Origin: Novosphingobium fluoreni
Lineage (GTDB): Bacteria > Pseudomonadota > Alphaproteobacteria > Sphingomonadales > Sphingomonadaceae
Assembly: GCF_014196615.1 (NCBI RefSeq)
Contig: NZ_JACIDY010000006.1
Coordinates: 172,139 to 236,138, forward strand
Direction: 5' to 3'
DNA length: 64,000 nucleotides
Shown: in pieces, positions 42,633-52,228 of the stretch
How the letters are laid out: every line of letters begins with the position of its first letter
Position numbering within the stretch: the stretch's first letter is position 1
The notes under the pieces: model-generated
What the model was told of the DNA's origin: nothing
Seen by the model: the letters and a program-made list of their open reading frames with translations, nothing else
The model's database searches: none
Made by a program: the position numbers and the translations under genes

Positions 42633-44159
42633 ATGATCAGGGGCATCGTCAGTTCTGCCGTCCGCACGGCGCTGCACAGCGCTGCGCTGATGTGTGCGGC
42701 GACGCTGCCCATCTTGGCGACGGCCGCGCCAATGGTGTCACGGGCAGATCGCGAACTTGAGCAGCGGCTGCTGGCGCATATCAAGGTGTTGGCGAGCGAC
42801 GACTTCGAAGGGCGCAAGCCGGGCACGGAGGGTGAGGCCAAGACCTTGCGCTATCTGGGCAAGGAGTGGTTCGATATCGGGCTTGTCTCTGGCACCAATG
42901 ATCCCAGTCACGAATGGTTTGCGCCGGTCACCCTGATCGCGCGCGAACCATCGGGTTATACGGCCCAGTTTACCGGAAACGGGCGGCGGCTCGGTTTGGC
43001 GCGGGATCAGATCGTGGTCCTGACCTCGGGCACTCGCAGCCTGCTTCGCGAGGCACCGCTGCTGTTTATCGGGAAGGGTTCTGGCGCAGAGCTTTCTCGC
43101 AACGAATTGGCGGGCCGGGTGGCGGTGCTGCTGGATGGCGATGCGCCGTCCGAAGGGCCTGATGTCAGCTTACGACAGAACCAGTTGCTGGCGCAGGGGG
43201 CCTCTGCCGTGCTGACCGTCCTGGACGGCAAGCGGACTTTGGCGCAAGTCCGCGCGCATCGCCAGCGTACGGGATATGCGCTGGAGCAGGATACGACCGG
43301 CGGCGATCTGGAAGCCTTCATCACCAGCGAGGCGATGGCCAACCTGATGCGCGGTGCGGGTGGCTCTCTCAAGGGGCTGACGCAAGCTGCGGCGGAGCCG
43401 GGCTTCGCACCCGTGCCGCTGGACCTTAGCGTGACGCTGGAGGCCACGACGCGTGAGACCACGATCCGCACGCACAACCTGATCGGCAAGCTGCCTGGCC
43501 GTCATTCCGAAGCCGGGGCGGTGTTGCTGCTCTCACACTGGGATCATTTCGGCATCTGTGGCGCGCCTCCTGCCACCGACCTGATCTGCAATGGAGCGGT
43601 CGATAACGCGAGCGGTGTGGCTGCCCTGACCGAGATCGCCCGCCGTCTCTCACGCGGGCCGCAGATGGAGCGCGATGTCTATTTCATGGCGACCACGGCG
43701 GAGGAAGTGGGCCTGATCGGCGCGCATGCCTTTACCGAGAACCCGCCGCTACCGCCCGAGCAGATCGTCGCGGCATTCAATATCGATAGCGTGGCCATCG
43801 CTCCCAAGGGCACGCCGTTCGCCATCGTCGGGCGGGGAATGACCAACCTGGATTCGCAGATCGAGCAAGTCGCCAAGGCCGAGCGGCTGCGCATCGTGCC
43901 GGGCGACGAAGCGAACGAGTTCGTCAAGCGGCAGGATGGCTGGGCGCTGTTGCAGCATGATATCCCTGCGGTGATGGTGACCACGGCTTACGGCAAGGTC
44001 GATTTGATGCGGGCCTTCTTCGAGGGACGGTATCATCATCCCGACGACGATCTTTCTAGACCCATCGAACTGGGCGGCGCGGCGGACGATGTCCGGATGC
44101 TGACGGCGCTCACCCGTCATTTCGCTGACCCGCGCAAGGTGCCGCGAAAGATAAAGTGA
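42633..44159 (+). CDS. M28 family zinc peptidase, exported
   Basis: A 508-residue aminopeptidase-like protein with an N-terminal signal (ALHSAALMCAATLPILATAA). A protease-associated domain is inserted near residues 130-270 (SGTRSLLREAPLLFIGKGSG, ELAGRVAVLLDGDAP). Metal ligands fit M28: LLLSHWDHFG, NGAVDNASGVAAL, TTAEEVGLIGAHAF, FNIDSVAI and the final YHHPDDD. The frame extends up to 42450, but the ATG at 42633, with AGGGG upstream, starts a proper signal peptide. It probably degrades periplasmic peptides; substrate not known. A small hairpin (44175-44193) follows. Confidence 0.88.
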   Translation: MIRGIVSSAVRTALHSAALMCAATLPILATAAPMVSRADRELEQRLLAHIKVLASDDFEGRKPGTEGEAKTLRYLGKEWFDIGLVSGTNDPSHEWFAPVTLIAREPSGYTAQFTGNGRRLGLARDQIVVLTSGTRSLLREAPLLFIGKGSGAELSRNELAGRVAVLLDGDAPSEGPDVSLRQNQLLAQGASAVLTVLDGKRTLAQVRAHRQRTGYALEQDTTGGDLEAFITSEAMANLMRGAGGSLKGLTQAAAEPGFAPVPLDLSVTLEATTRETTIRTHNLIGKLPGRHSEAGAVLLLSHWDHFGICGAPPATDLICNGAVDNASGVAALTEIARRLSRGPQMERDVYFMATTAEEVGLIGAHAFTENPPLPPEQIVAAFNIDSVAIAPKGTPFAIVGRGMTNLDSQIEQVAKAERLRIVPGDEANEFVKRQDGWALLQHDIPAVMVTTAYGKVDLMRAFFEGRYHHPDDDLSRPIELGGAADDVRMLTALTRHFADPRKVPRKIK

Positions 44160-44253
44160 TGTCGTAGGACGTATCGCCATTCAGAAGATGGCGTGCCGAA
44201 GCGTTCGGAACCGCCATTTGCGGCCGTCAGGCCTGAATGTCGATACGCCCTAG

Positions 44254-45774
<1,521 letters not shown>

Positions 45775-45810
45775 CAATCCGCATCTGCGAAGCGACGAGC
45801 GCTGGAATCT

Positions 45811-45846
45811 CCCCTCCCGCCTGCGGGAGGGGCCAGGGGAGGGCTT
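45811..45846. repeat. REP-like GC palindrome
   Basis: CCCCTCCCGC (45811-45820) and GCGGGAGGGG (45823-45832) pair perfectly around CT and are followed by CCAGGGGAGGG. Such CCCTCCCGC-type palindromes are scattered in sphingomonad intergenic regions. It lies between guaB and the methyltransferase and may double as a terminator. A related but different hairpin is at 21822-21853. Confidence 0.6.
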
Positions 45847-45909
45847 GGTGGCGAACGGACGCGTAAAGCCAGCGTCGCCGCGGTCTCCTGGCCATGTGGA
45901 AGGCCGACT

Positions 45910-47085
45910 ATGACCCCCGCCGCCCGAGTCCAGGCCGCGATCGAGATCCTCGATCTAGTCATCGCCGCCGCCCGCAACAACGGGGCGCCGGCGGATCGGC
46001 TCATCACTGACTGGTTCAAGTCCCGCCGGTTTGCCGGCAGCAAGGACCGTCGCGCGGTTCGCGAACTGGTCTATCGTGCGATCCGGGCTTGCGGGGAAGT
46101 GCCGGACAATGGCCGCGCCGCCATGCTCCTGCTGGCACAGGGCGACGAGGCCCTGGCAACATTGTTCGACGGTACGCGCCACGCCCCGGCTCCGATCCTG
46201 CCGGACGAGCCGATCGCGACGGGGGGGATCGCCCCCGCCTGGTTGATCGAGGCTCTGGCCGCCAGCGGTATCGCCGATACCGAAGCCGCCGCATTGCTGG
46301 ATCGCGCCCCGCTGGATGTCAGACTGAATACGCTTCGGGCCGGGCGCGCCGCGATGCCGGATGGTGGCGAGCAGACGCTCTCCGCAGTCTCGTGGCGCTA
46401 TCCTCACGGCACGGCCATCGAACAGTCCGATGCCTGGCGCGAGGGCATGATCGAAGTCCAGGACCTGGGCTCTCAGCTGGCCTGCCAAGCGGTCGAGGCG
46501 CGGCCCGGCGAAAGCGTGATCGATCTTTGCGCAGGTGGCGGTGGCAAGACGCTGGCGATCGCGGCGTCGATGAGCGGTGAGGGCCGCCTGCTGGCAACCG
46601 ACACCGATCGCAACCGGCTCTCCCGCCTGGCACCGCGCGCTGAACGCGCCGGGGCGGGCATGATCGAAACGCGCCTGCTCGATCCCAATCGGGAGGAGCA
46701 GGCCTTGAGCGACTGGCACGGGCAGGCCGATGCGGTGCTGGTGGATGCGCCCTGTTCTGGGACGGGGACCTGGCGGCGAAATCCCGAAGCGCGCTGGCGG
46801 CTGACGCCCGCGCAGCTGGAGCGGTATCGCACCGTCCAGGCGCGACTGCTCGATGTGGCGGCCACACTGGTTCGGCCCGGCGGGAGACTCGTCTTCGTTA
46901 CCTGCTCGCTGCTCGATGTGGAAGGCGCGCGCCAGGCGCAGGCCTTTCTCGATCGCGCGGACGGCCGCTGGCGCGCAGACCTTCCGCAGCTGCCGGCTGG
47001 CACGCCGCGTGGCCCGGGGCTACGACTTACGCCGCATCGTGATCAGACCGATGGCTTTTTCATCGCACGCTTCCGGGCGGTGTGA
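45910..47085 (+). CDS. RsmB-type rRNA cytosine-C5 methyltransferase
   Basis: A 391-residue NOL1/NOP2/sun-family SAM-dependent methyltransferase; the best-known relative modifies C967 of 16S rRNA. An N-terminal NusB-like helical domain (DRLITDWFKSRRFAGSKDRRAVRELVYRAIRA) comes first. The methyltransferase domain has VIDLCAGGGGKTLAIAA, the catalytic VDAPCSGTGTWRRNPEARWR with one Cys, and the second Cys in VFVTCSLLDVEG. It is a little shorter than E. coli RsmB (429). The exact target base is inferred. The next gene starts 51 bp downstream on the same strand. Confidence 0.88.
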   Translation: MTPAARVQAAIEILDLVIAAARNNGAPADRLITDWFKSRRFAGSKDRRAVRELVYRAIRACGEVPDNGRAAMLLLAQGDEALATLFDGTRHAPAPILPDEPIATGGIAPAWLIEALAASGIADTEAAALLDRAPLDVRLNTLRAGRAAMPDGGEQTLSAVSWRYPHGTAIEQSDAWREGMIEVQDLGSQLACQAVEARPGESVIDLCAGGGGKTLAIAASMSGEGRLLATDTDRNRLSRLAPRAERAGAGMIETRLLDPNREEQALSDWHGQADAVLVDAPCSGTGTWRRNPEARWRLTPAQLERYRTVQARLLDVAATLVRPGGRLVFVTCSLLDVEGARQAQAFLDRADGRWRADLPQLPAGTPRGPGLRLTPHRDQTDGFFIARFRAV

Positions 47086-47136
47086 TAGCGGTGCGACAAG
47101 ATGACCAGGACATCGCTCTCGGCCAAGGACATGTTG

Positions 47137-47640
47137 ATGCGCTACACTCCCGTCGCCCTGGCTCTTTCGCTTGCCGCCGCGATCAGCTCCAGCGTGCTGC
47201 ACTCATCGCCCGCTGACGCGCTGACTACGCGAGCAGCGGAACTGGTGGCCGAAGGGCGGACCGAGCTAGGCGCCGGTCGTCTCGAAGGGGCTGTGTCCGC
47301 GTTCGAAGCGGCGCTGGCGGTGCAACCTGGCAATCCGCAAATCCTCGTCGATTTGGCCACCGCCACCCGCCGCATGGGCATGCAGGGCAAGGCCATCCAC
47401 TATTATCGCGAGGCGCTGGAAGCCGATCCGCGCAACTTGTCCGCCATCGCGGGGGAGGGCGCGGCCATGGCCGAGAAGGGCGCGACCGAGAAGGCCAACC
47501 GCAATCTGGCCCGATTGAAGACGCTGTGCGGTGGTGACTGCGAGGAAGTGCGGCAGCTTTCGGCAGCAATCGCGCGCGGCCCGATGCCCCGCATGGTCAG
47601 CGCCGCGCCGGCAAGCCCGAAGTCCATAACGGAGAACTAA
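47137..47640 (+). CDS. Exported TPR-repeat protein
   Basis: A 167-residue protein with a signal peptide (MRYTPVALALSLAAAISSSV) and two or three tetratricopeptide repeats (AAELVAEGRTELGAGRLEGAVSAFEAALAVQPGNPQILVDLATATRRMGMQGKAIHYYREALEADPRN, given here as landmarks GRLEGAVSAFEAAL and GKAIHYYREALEADP). A CGGDC cysteine pair sits near residue 130. The ATG at 47137 has AAGG eight bases upstream, better than ATGs at 47101 and 47131. It is likely a periplasmic protein-protein interaction module; partners unknown. Confidence 0.8.
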   Translation: MRYTPVALALSLAAAISSSVLHSSPADALTTRAAELVAEGRTELGAGRLEGAVSAFEAALAVQPGNPQILVDLATATRRMGMQGKAIHYYREALEADPRNLSAIAGEGAAMAEKGATEKANRNLARLKTLCGGDCEEVRQLSAAIARGPMPRMVSAAPASPKSITEN

Positions 47641-47659
47641 CGGTCCGAAAACCGGACCG
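47641..47659. terminator. Hairpin between TPR gene and rppH
   Basis: CGGTCCG pairs with CGGACCG around AAAAC, starting immediately after the stop codon. It lies between convergent genes and lacks a T-tract. Confidence 0.5.
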
Positions 47660-47674
47660 CCTAGATGGGCAACG

Positions 47675-48157
47675 TCAGATCAGCGGTCGGAATTCATCGA
47701 GCACGGTGCGATAGACCCGCTTTTTGAAAGGCACGATCATCTCCGGCAGCAGTTCCGGGTCGAGCCATTGCCACTCGCAGAATTCCGGCGGGCGGTGAGC
47801 ATTCAGGTCGATATCGCCGTCACCACCCTCGAAGCGAGCCAAAAACCAGGTCTGCCGCTGCCCGCGATACTTCCCGCCCCACAGCTTGCCCATCAGGTGA
47901 TCGGGCAGATCGTAAAGCAGCTCTTCTTTCGATTGAGAGATGAGGCTTACGTGATCGCCTTTGACCCCGGTTTCCTCCCACAGTTCCCGCAGAACGGCGG
48001 CTCGCAAATCCTCGCCCTTGTCCACGCCACCTTGGGGCATCTGCCACCAGTCGCCCTCGCGATTGTCGATCCGCTTGCCGACGAACACCTTGCCATCGGC
48101 GTTCACGAGCATGACACCGACGCACGGTCGATAGGGGAGCCGAGAGAAATCATTCAT
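47675..48157 (-). CDS. rppH: RNA pyrophosphohydrolase
   Basis: A 160-residue Nudix hydrolase that removes pyrophosphate from 5'-triphosphate RNA, starting mRNA decay. The Nudix box GGVDKGEDLRAAVLRELWEETG is intact. The N-terminal YRPCVGVMLVNADGKVFVGKRID and the later WFLARFEGGDGDIDLN fit RppH rather than other Nudix groups. The ATG at 48157 (MNDFSRLPYRP) is chosen although the frame opens at 48358; upstream residues are not family-like. It is divergent from korA with a 240-bp gap. Confidence 0.92.
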   Translation of the reverse strand: MNDFSRLPYRPCVGVMLVNADGKVFVGKRIDNREGDWWQMPQGGVDKGEDLRAAVLRELWEETGVKGDHVSLISQSKEELLYDLPDHLMGKLWGGKYRGQRQTWFLARFEGGDGDIDLNAHRPPEFCEWQWLDPELLPEMIVPFKKRVYRTVLDEFRPLI

Positions 48158-48395
48158 TTTGAGGGACTCAGCTTGAAAAGCACGACGGTCGCACTGAACT
48201 GTGATTGGCGGACAATGGCGCAGCGTCCGCTTTTTGGCCAGCCTCAATTGTGGGCCATGGAATGAGGCTGACGTTTCATAAGTGATGGATTTTCTAGATT
48301 GCCCAAGGCATGGAACGCGCTCAGGGCGATCCCATGAAGAAAGAGGGCACGGCGACATCCGCTAGCAGTCGCAGGCCCGGCTTAAGAGGACTAAA

Positions 48396-50351
48396 ATGGC
48401 AACCATAACTGCCGAGAATGATCAGGCGGCCTTGGCCGACAGCGCCGTACCGGAAGCCGTAGTCGTGCGCTTTGCCGGGGACTCGGGCGACGGTATGCAG
48501 CTGACAGGTGGGCAGTTCACATTGTCCACCGCGCTCGCGGGCAACGACCTGTCGACCTTCCCTGACTTTCCGGCCGAGATTCGCGCGCCGCAAGGCACGC
48601 TGTTCGGCGTCTCCGCGTTTCAGATCAACTTTGGTTCCAGCGAGATCACCACCGCCGGTGACGCGCCCGATGTCCTCGTCGCCATGAACCCCGCCGCGCT
48701 GAAGGTGAACGTTCAGGCCTTGAAGCCCGGTGGCCTGATCATCGCCGACACTGGTGAGTTCAACAAGCGCAACATGGAAAAGGCGAAGTACGAATCCTCG
48801 CCTTTCGAGGACGGCAGTCTGGCGAAGTGGGAGGTTATGGCCTTCGACATCAGCGCGCTGACGCTGGAAGCGGTAAAGCCGTTCGGCCTTGGCAACAAGG
48901 AGGCGCTGCGCTGCAAGAACATGTGGACGCTGGGCCTTTCGCTGTGGATGTTCGATCGTGATCGCCAGCCCTTAATCGATTGGCTGAACGGCAAGTTCGC
49001 CAAGAATCCGGTGCTGGCGCAGGCCAATATCGCCGCGCTCAACGCCGGCCATGCCTATGGCGAAACAGCAGAGTTGGCGGGCCCGCTCAAAAAACTGCAT
49101 CTCGATCCGGTGCCATCGGCACCAGGCCTCTATCGCACCATCACCGGGGCAGAGGCTGTTTCGCTGGGCCTCGTCGCCGGCGCGCAGCTGGCGGACTTGC
49201 CGATGTTCTTCGGCGGCTATCCGATTACCCCGGCTTCCGCGATCCTTCATAACTTGGTGAAGATGAAGGAATTCGGCGTCACCACCTTCCAGGCCGAGGA
49301 CGAGATCGCCGCGATCTGTTCGGCGATCGGCGCGTCCTATGCCGGGCAGCTTGGCGTCACCTCTTCGTCCGGTCCGGGCATCGCGCTCAAGGGCGAGGCG
49401 ATGGGCCTGGCGATCATGACCGAGCTGCCACTGGTGATCGTCAACTCACAGCGCGGTGGCCCCTCGACCGGCCTGCCGACCAAGACCGAGCAGTCCGATC
49501 TGTACCAGGCGATCTACGGCCGCAACGGCGACGCGCCGATGCCGGTCATCGCCACCCGATCGCCGTCCGACGCTTTCGAATGCGCGATCGAGGCTTGCCG
49601 CATCGCCACCGAATACATGACGCCAGTCATGCTGCTGACCGATGGTTATATTGCCAACGCGTCCGAGCCGTGGAAGGTGCCCGACCCGGCCTCGTTCACG
49701 CCGTTCCCGAAGACGTTCCTGGAAGAAACGAACAATCCGGACGGCAAGGTCCTGCCCTTCAAGCGTGACGAGAAGGGGGCACGCCCCTGGATCAAGCCGG
49801 GCACACCGGGCCTGATGCATCGTATCGGCGGCATCGAGAAGGCGATCGACACCGGCAATATCGACTATTCGCCCGCCGTTCACCAATCTCAGACGGATGC
49901 CCGCACCGACAAGGTGGCCGGCATCGCCAAGGGTATTCCGGCGCAGGAAGTCACCCTGGGCGAGGCTTCGGGCAAGCTGGCGGTGGTCGGTTGGGGCTCG
50001 ACCTACGGCCCCATCCATCAGGCCGTTCGCCGGGCGCGCCGCAAGGGGCTGGACGTTCACCACATCCACGTCCGGCATGTCTGGCCAATGCCGACGAACT
50101 TCGGCGAGTTGCTGGCGGGTTACGAGAATGTGCTGGTGCCCGAGATGAACACCGGCCAGTTCAAGACGGTGCTGCGCGATCAATACCTGATCGACGCGGT
50201 TCCGCTGAACAAGGTATCCGGCCAGCCCTTCGCCATTGCCGAGATCGAGGCGGCCATCGCCACGTTCTTCGACGCAGTGCCCGGCAACGAGGGTGGCGAA
50301 GTACCGGTCAACGAAGGCCAGTTGCCCAGCCCCGAAGCGCATAACGACTGA
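48396..50351 (+). CDS. korA: 2-oxoacid:ferredoxin oxidoreductase alpha subunit (KorA type)
   Basis: A 651-residue subunit with the gamma domain (GDSGDGMQLTGGQF, FPDFPAEIRAP) fused in front of the alpha domain (FFGGYPITPASAILH near residue 275; FQAEDEIAAICSAIGASYAG). This is the two-subunit KorAB architecture, which decarboxylates 2-oxoglutarate (or a related 2-oxoacid) to the acyl-CoA while reducing ferredoxin. GAGG lies six bases before the ATG. korB follows within 18 bp. In aerobes such enzymes complement or bypass 2-oxoglutarate dehydrogenase; the substrate here is inferred from family. Confidence 0.92.
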   Translation: MATITAENDQAALADSAVPEAVVVRFAGDSGDGMQLTGGQFTLSTALAGNDLSTFPDFPAEIRAPQGTLFGVSAFQINFGSSEITTAGDAPDVLVAMNPAALKVNVQALKPGGLIIADTGEFNKRNMEKAKYESSPFEDGSLAKWEVMAFDISALTLEAVKPFGLGNKEALRCKNMWTLGLSLWMFDRDRQPLIDWLNGKFAKNPVLAQANIAALNAGHAYGETAELAGPLKKLHLDPVPSAPGLYRTITGAEAVSLGLVAGAQLADLPMFFGGYPITPASAILHNLVKMKEFGVTTFQAEDEIAAICSAIGASYAGQLGVTSSSGPGIALKGEAMGLAIMTELPLVIVNSQRGGPSTGLPTKTEQSDLYQAIYGRNGDAPMPVIATRSPSDAFECAIEACRIATEYMTPVMLLTDGYIANASEPWKVPDPASFTPFPKTFLEETNNPDGKVLPFKRDEKGARPWIKPGTPGLMHRIGGIEKAIDTGNIDYSPAVHQSQTDARTDKVAGIAKGIPAQEVTLGEASGKLAVVGWGSTYGPIHQAVRRARRKGLDVHHIHVRHVWPMPTNFGELLAGYENVLVPEMNTGQFKTVLRDQYLIDAVPLNKVSGQPFAIAEIEAAIATFFDAVPGNEGGEVPVNEGQLPSPEAHND

Positions 50352-50368
50352 TATTGGGACAAACCCAG

Positions 50369-51409
50369 ATGAACGATATGACCCCCATCCAGACCACCCT
50401 CAAGGACTGGGAAACTGACCAGGAAGTACGCTGGTGCCCGGGCTGCGGCGACTACGCGATCCTCAAGGCGGTGCAGCGCACCTTGCCGATCATCGGCGCG
50501 GATCCGGCCAAGACGATGTTCGTATCGGGCATCGGGTGCTCCAGCCGCTTCCCCTATTACGTCGAGAGCTACGGCTTCCACACGATCCACGGCCGCGCGC
50601 CCGCGTTCGCCACAGGTATCAAGCTGGCGAACCCTGAGCTCGACGTCTGGATCGTGACCGGCGATGGTGACGGCATGTCGATCGGCGGCAATCACACGAT
50701 GCACGTGCTGCGCCGCAACCTCGATTGCCAGATCCTGCTGTTCAACAACGAGATCTACGGTCTGACTAAGGGCCAATTCTCCCCGACCAGCCGCCCCGGC
50801 ACGACCTCTCCTACGACGCCACTGGGGTCTTACGATCGCCCGGCCAGCCCTTGCGCGTTCGCGTTGGGATCGGGTGCTCGTTTCATCGCGCGTGCTTATG
50901 ACGTCTCCAAGGAACTATCGAACACGCTGATCGCCGCGCATGCGCACCGGGGTGCGGCCTTCGTCGAGATTTTCCAGAATTGCATCGTCTACAACAAGGA
51001 TCGTTTCGACGATTTCGCCGCCAAGGGCGTCGCCGATACGATGCAACTGTGGTGCAAGCAGGGTGAGCCGTTGCTGTTCGCCAAGGGCACCAAGGGGCTG
51101 TCGCTCGACCTCGATACGCTGTCGCTGAAGGTCGTCGACGTCGTCGATGGCGATTGGCAGGCGGCGGGCGTCGTGGTTCACAACGTGAAGAACCGTGGCT
51201 TGGCGCATATGCTGGTCGAGATGCCGTTCGGTCCGTTCCCGATGGCTTTGGGCGTGATCTACGATGATCCGGCGCCTACCTTCGAAGGCTCGGTAGCGAT
51301 CGAGCGTCAAAAGTCAGTGGCCGGCAAAACCGCCGATCTCACCAAGCTGTTGAGCAAGGGACAGACCTGGACCGTCGAGCCGGAAGCCGCTCACGGTCTG
51401 ATGGACTGA
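50369..51409 (+). CDS. korB: 2-oxoacid:ferredoxin oxidoreductase beta subunit (KorB type)
   Basis: A 346-residue thiamine-diphosphate and 4Fe-4S subunit. Cys23 and Cys26 lie in RWCPGCGDYAIL, with further cysteines in SGIGCSSRF and QNCIVYNKD positioned to bind the cluster. The ThDP motif is VTGDGDGMSIGGNH through FNNEIYGLTKGQFSPTS. The ATG at 50369 is 17 bases after the korA stop with GGGA nine bases upstream; a TTG at 50354 is also in frame. A strong hairpin follows the stop. No ferredoxin gene is adjacent. Confidence 0.93.
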   Translation: MNDMTPIQTTLKDWETDQEVRWCPGCGDYAILKAVQRTLPIIGADPAKTMFVSGIGCSSRFPYYVESYGFHTIHGRAPAFATGIKLANPELDVWIVTGDGDGMSIGGNHTMHVLRRNLDCQILLFNNEIYGLTKGQFSPTSRPGTTSPTTPLGSYDRPASPCAFALGSGARFIARAYDVSKELSNTLIAAHAHRGAAFVEIFQNCIVYNKDRFDDFAAKGVADTMQLWCKQGEPLLFAKGTKGLSLDLDTLSLKVVDVVDGDWQAAGVVVHNVKNRGLAHMLVEMPFGPFPMALGVIYDDPAPTFEGSVAIERQKSVAGKTADLTKLLSKGQTWTVEPEAAHGLMD

Positions 51410-51433
51410 AATCGGACTATAGCCCGATCATAC

Positions 51434-51463
51434 AACGGCTCCACCGCGCTAGGTGGGGCCGTT
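51434..51463 (+). terminator. Terminator of korAB
   Basis: AACGGC-T-CCACC (51434-51445) pairs with GGTGG-G-GCCGTT (51452-51463) around GCGCTA, twelve pairs with one G-U, 25 bases past the korB stop. It is followed by CGCGTTT. The convergent PAP2 gene ends at 51470, so it could work both ways. Confidence 0.65.
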
Positions 51464-51469
51464 CGCGTT

Positions 51470-52186
51470 TCAGTCGTTCTCCTCCTCAGGCATCATCCTC
51501 TCGGCGACGACTGCGGGGCGGTAGAGCAAGGCGCTTGCCAGGAATGCCCAACCCGCACCGCCCAGCCATCCCGCGATGACATCCGTCGGCCAATGAACGC
51601 CGAGCCACACCCGGCTCCACGCAATCAAAATACTCAGCATTAGCGCAAAACCGATAATCGTCATGCGAACGGATGAGCGCGGGCTTATGGCGGCAAAAGC
51701 CAACGCGATGGTGACATAGACCAGCGCGGAATTGAAGCTGTGTCCGCTGGGAAAGCTGTTGCCACCCGCGTCCATGAGGTGCGGCACGATCTGCGGGCGT
51801 GCGCGACCCACCAGGAGCTTGAGCCCGGTATTGACGCCCCAGCCGAGCACGATTGTCATCCCCAGCAAGATACCTTCGCGCCGCAGCCGCAGGAAAAACA
51901 GCGCCACGATCGCCATGAGCGCGAACAAGTTGCGCAGCAGCACACCGCCCAGCGCCGTTATATCTCGCACCGCTTCCAGCAGGCCGGCAGGTCCGCTCGG
52001 ATAGAGATCGGCCTGGCGCCACAGCATCAGCCCGGCGCGATCGAACGCCGTGGTCTTGCCGTGGGCAACGCACCACGTGGTGACGGCGAACCCAAGCCAT
52101 AGCAGTATTGCCAAAGTCAGCGCCTTTCGGCGATCGACATGCCGCTCTACAGGGCGGAGTGTGATAGACGGCGGCGAATTGACCAT
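51470..52186 (-). CDS. PAP2 family membrane phosphatase
   Basis: A 238-residue integral membrane phosphatase of the PAP2/lipid phosphate phosphatase group, possibly acting on undecaprenyl pyrophosphate or phosphatidic acid. All three catalytic motifs are visible: KLLVGRARP, NSFPSGHSFNSA and SRVWLGVHWPTDV. About six hydrophobic segments are present. The frame extends to 52321; the ATG at 52186 leaves 42 bp to the divergent phrB start, and an ATG at 52210 is also possible. No ribosome site is clear for either. Confidence 0.85.
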   Translation of the reverse strand: MVNSPPSITLRPVERHVDRRKALTLAILLWLGFAVTTWCVAHGKTTAFDRAGLMLWRQADLYPSGPAGLLEAVRDITALGGVLLRNLFALMAIVALFFLRLRREGILLGMTIVLGWGVNTGLKLLVGRARPQIVPHLMDAGGNSFPSGHSFNSALVYVTIALAFAAISPRSSVRMTIIGFALMLSILIAWSRVWLGVHWPTDVIAGWLGGAGWAFLASALLYRPAVVAERMMPEEEND

Positions 52187-52228
52187 GAGGGCAGGGAACG
52201 CACCGGGCATCGGCTCGTTGCGCGAACA

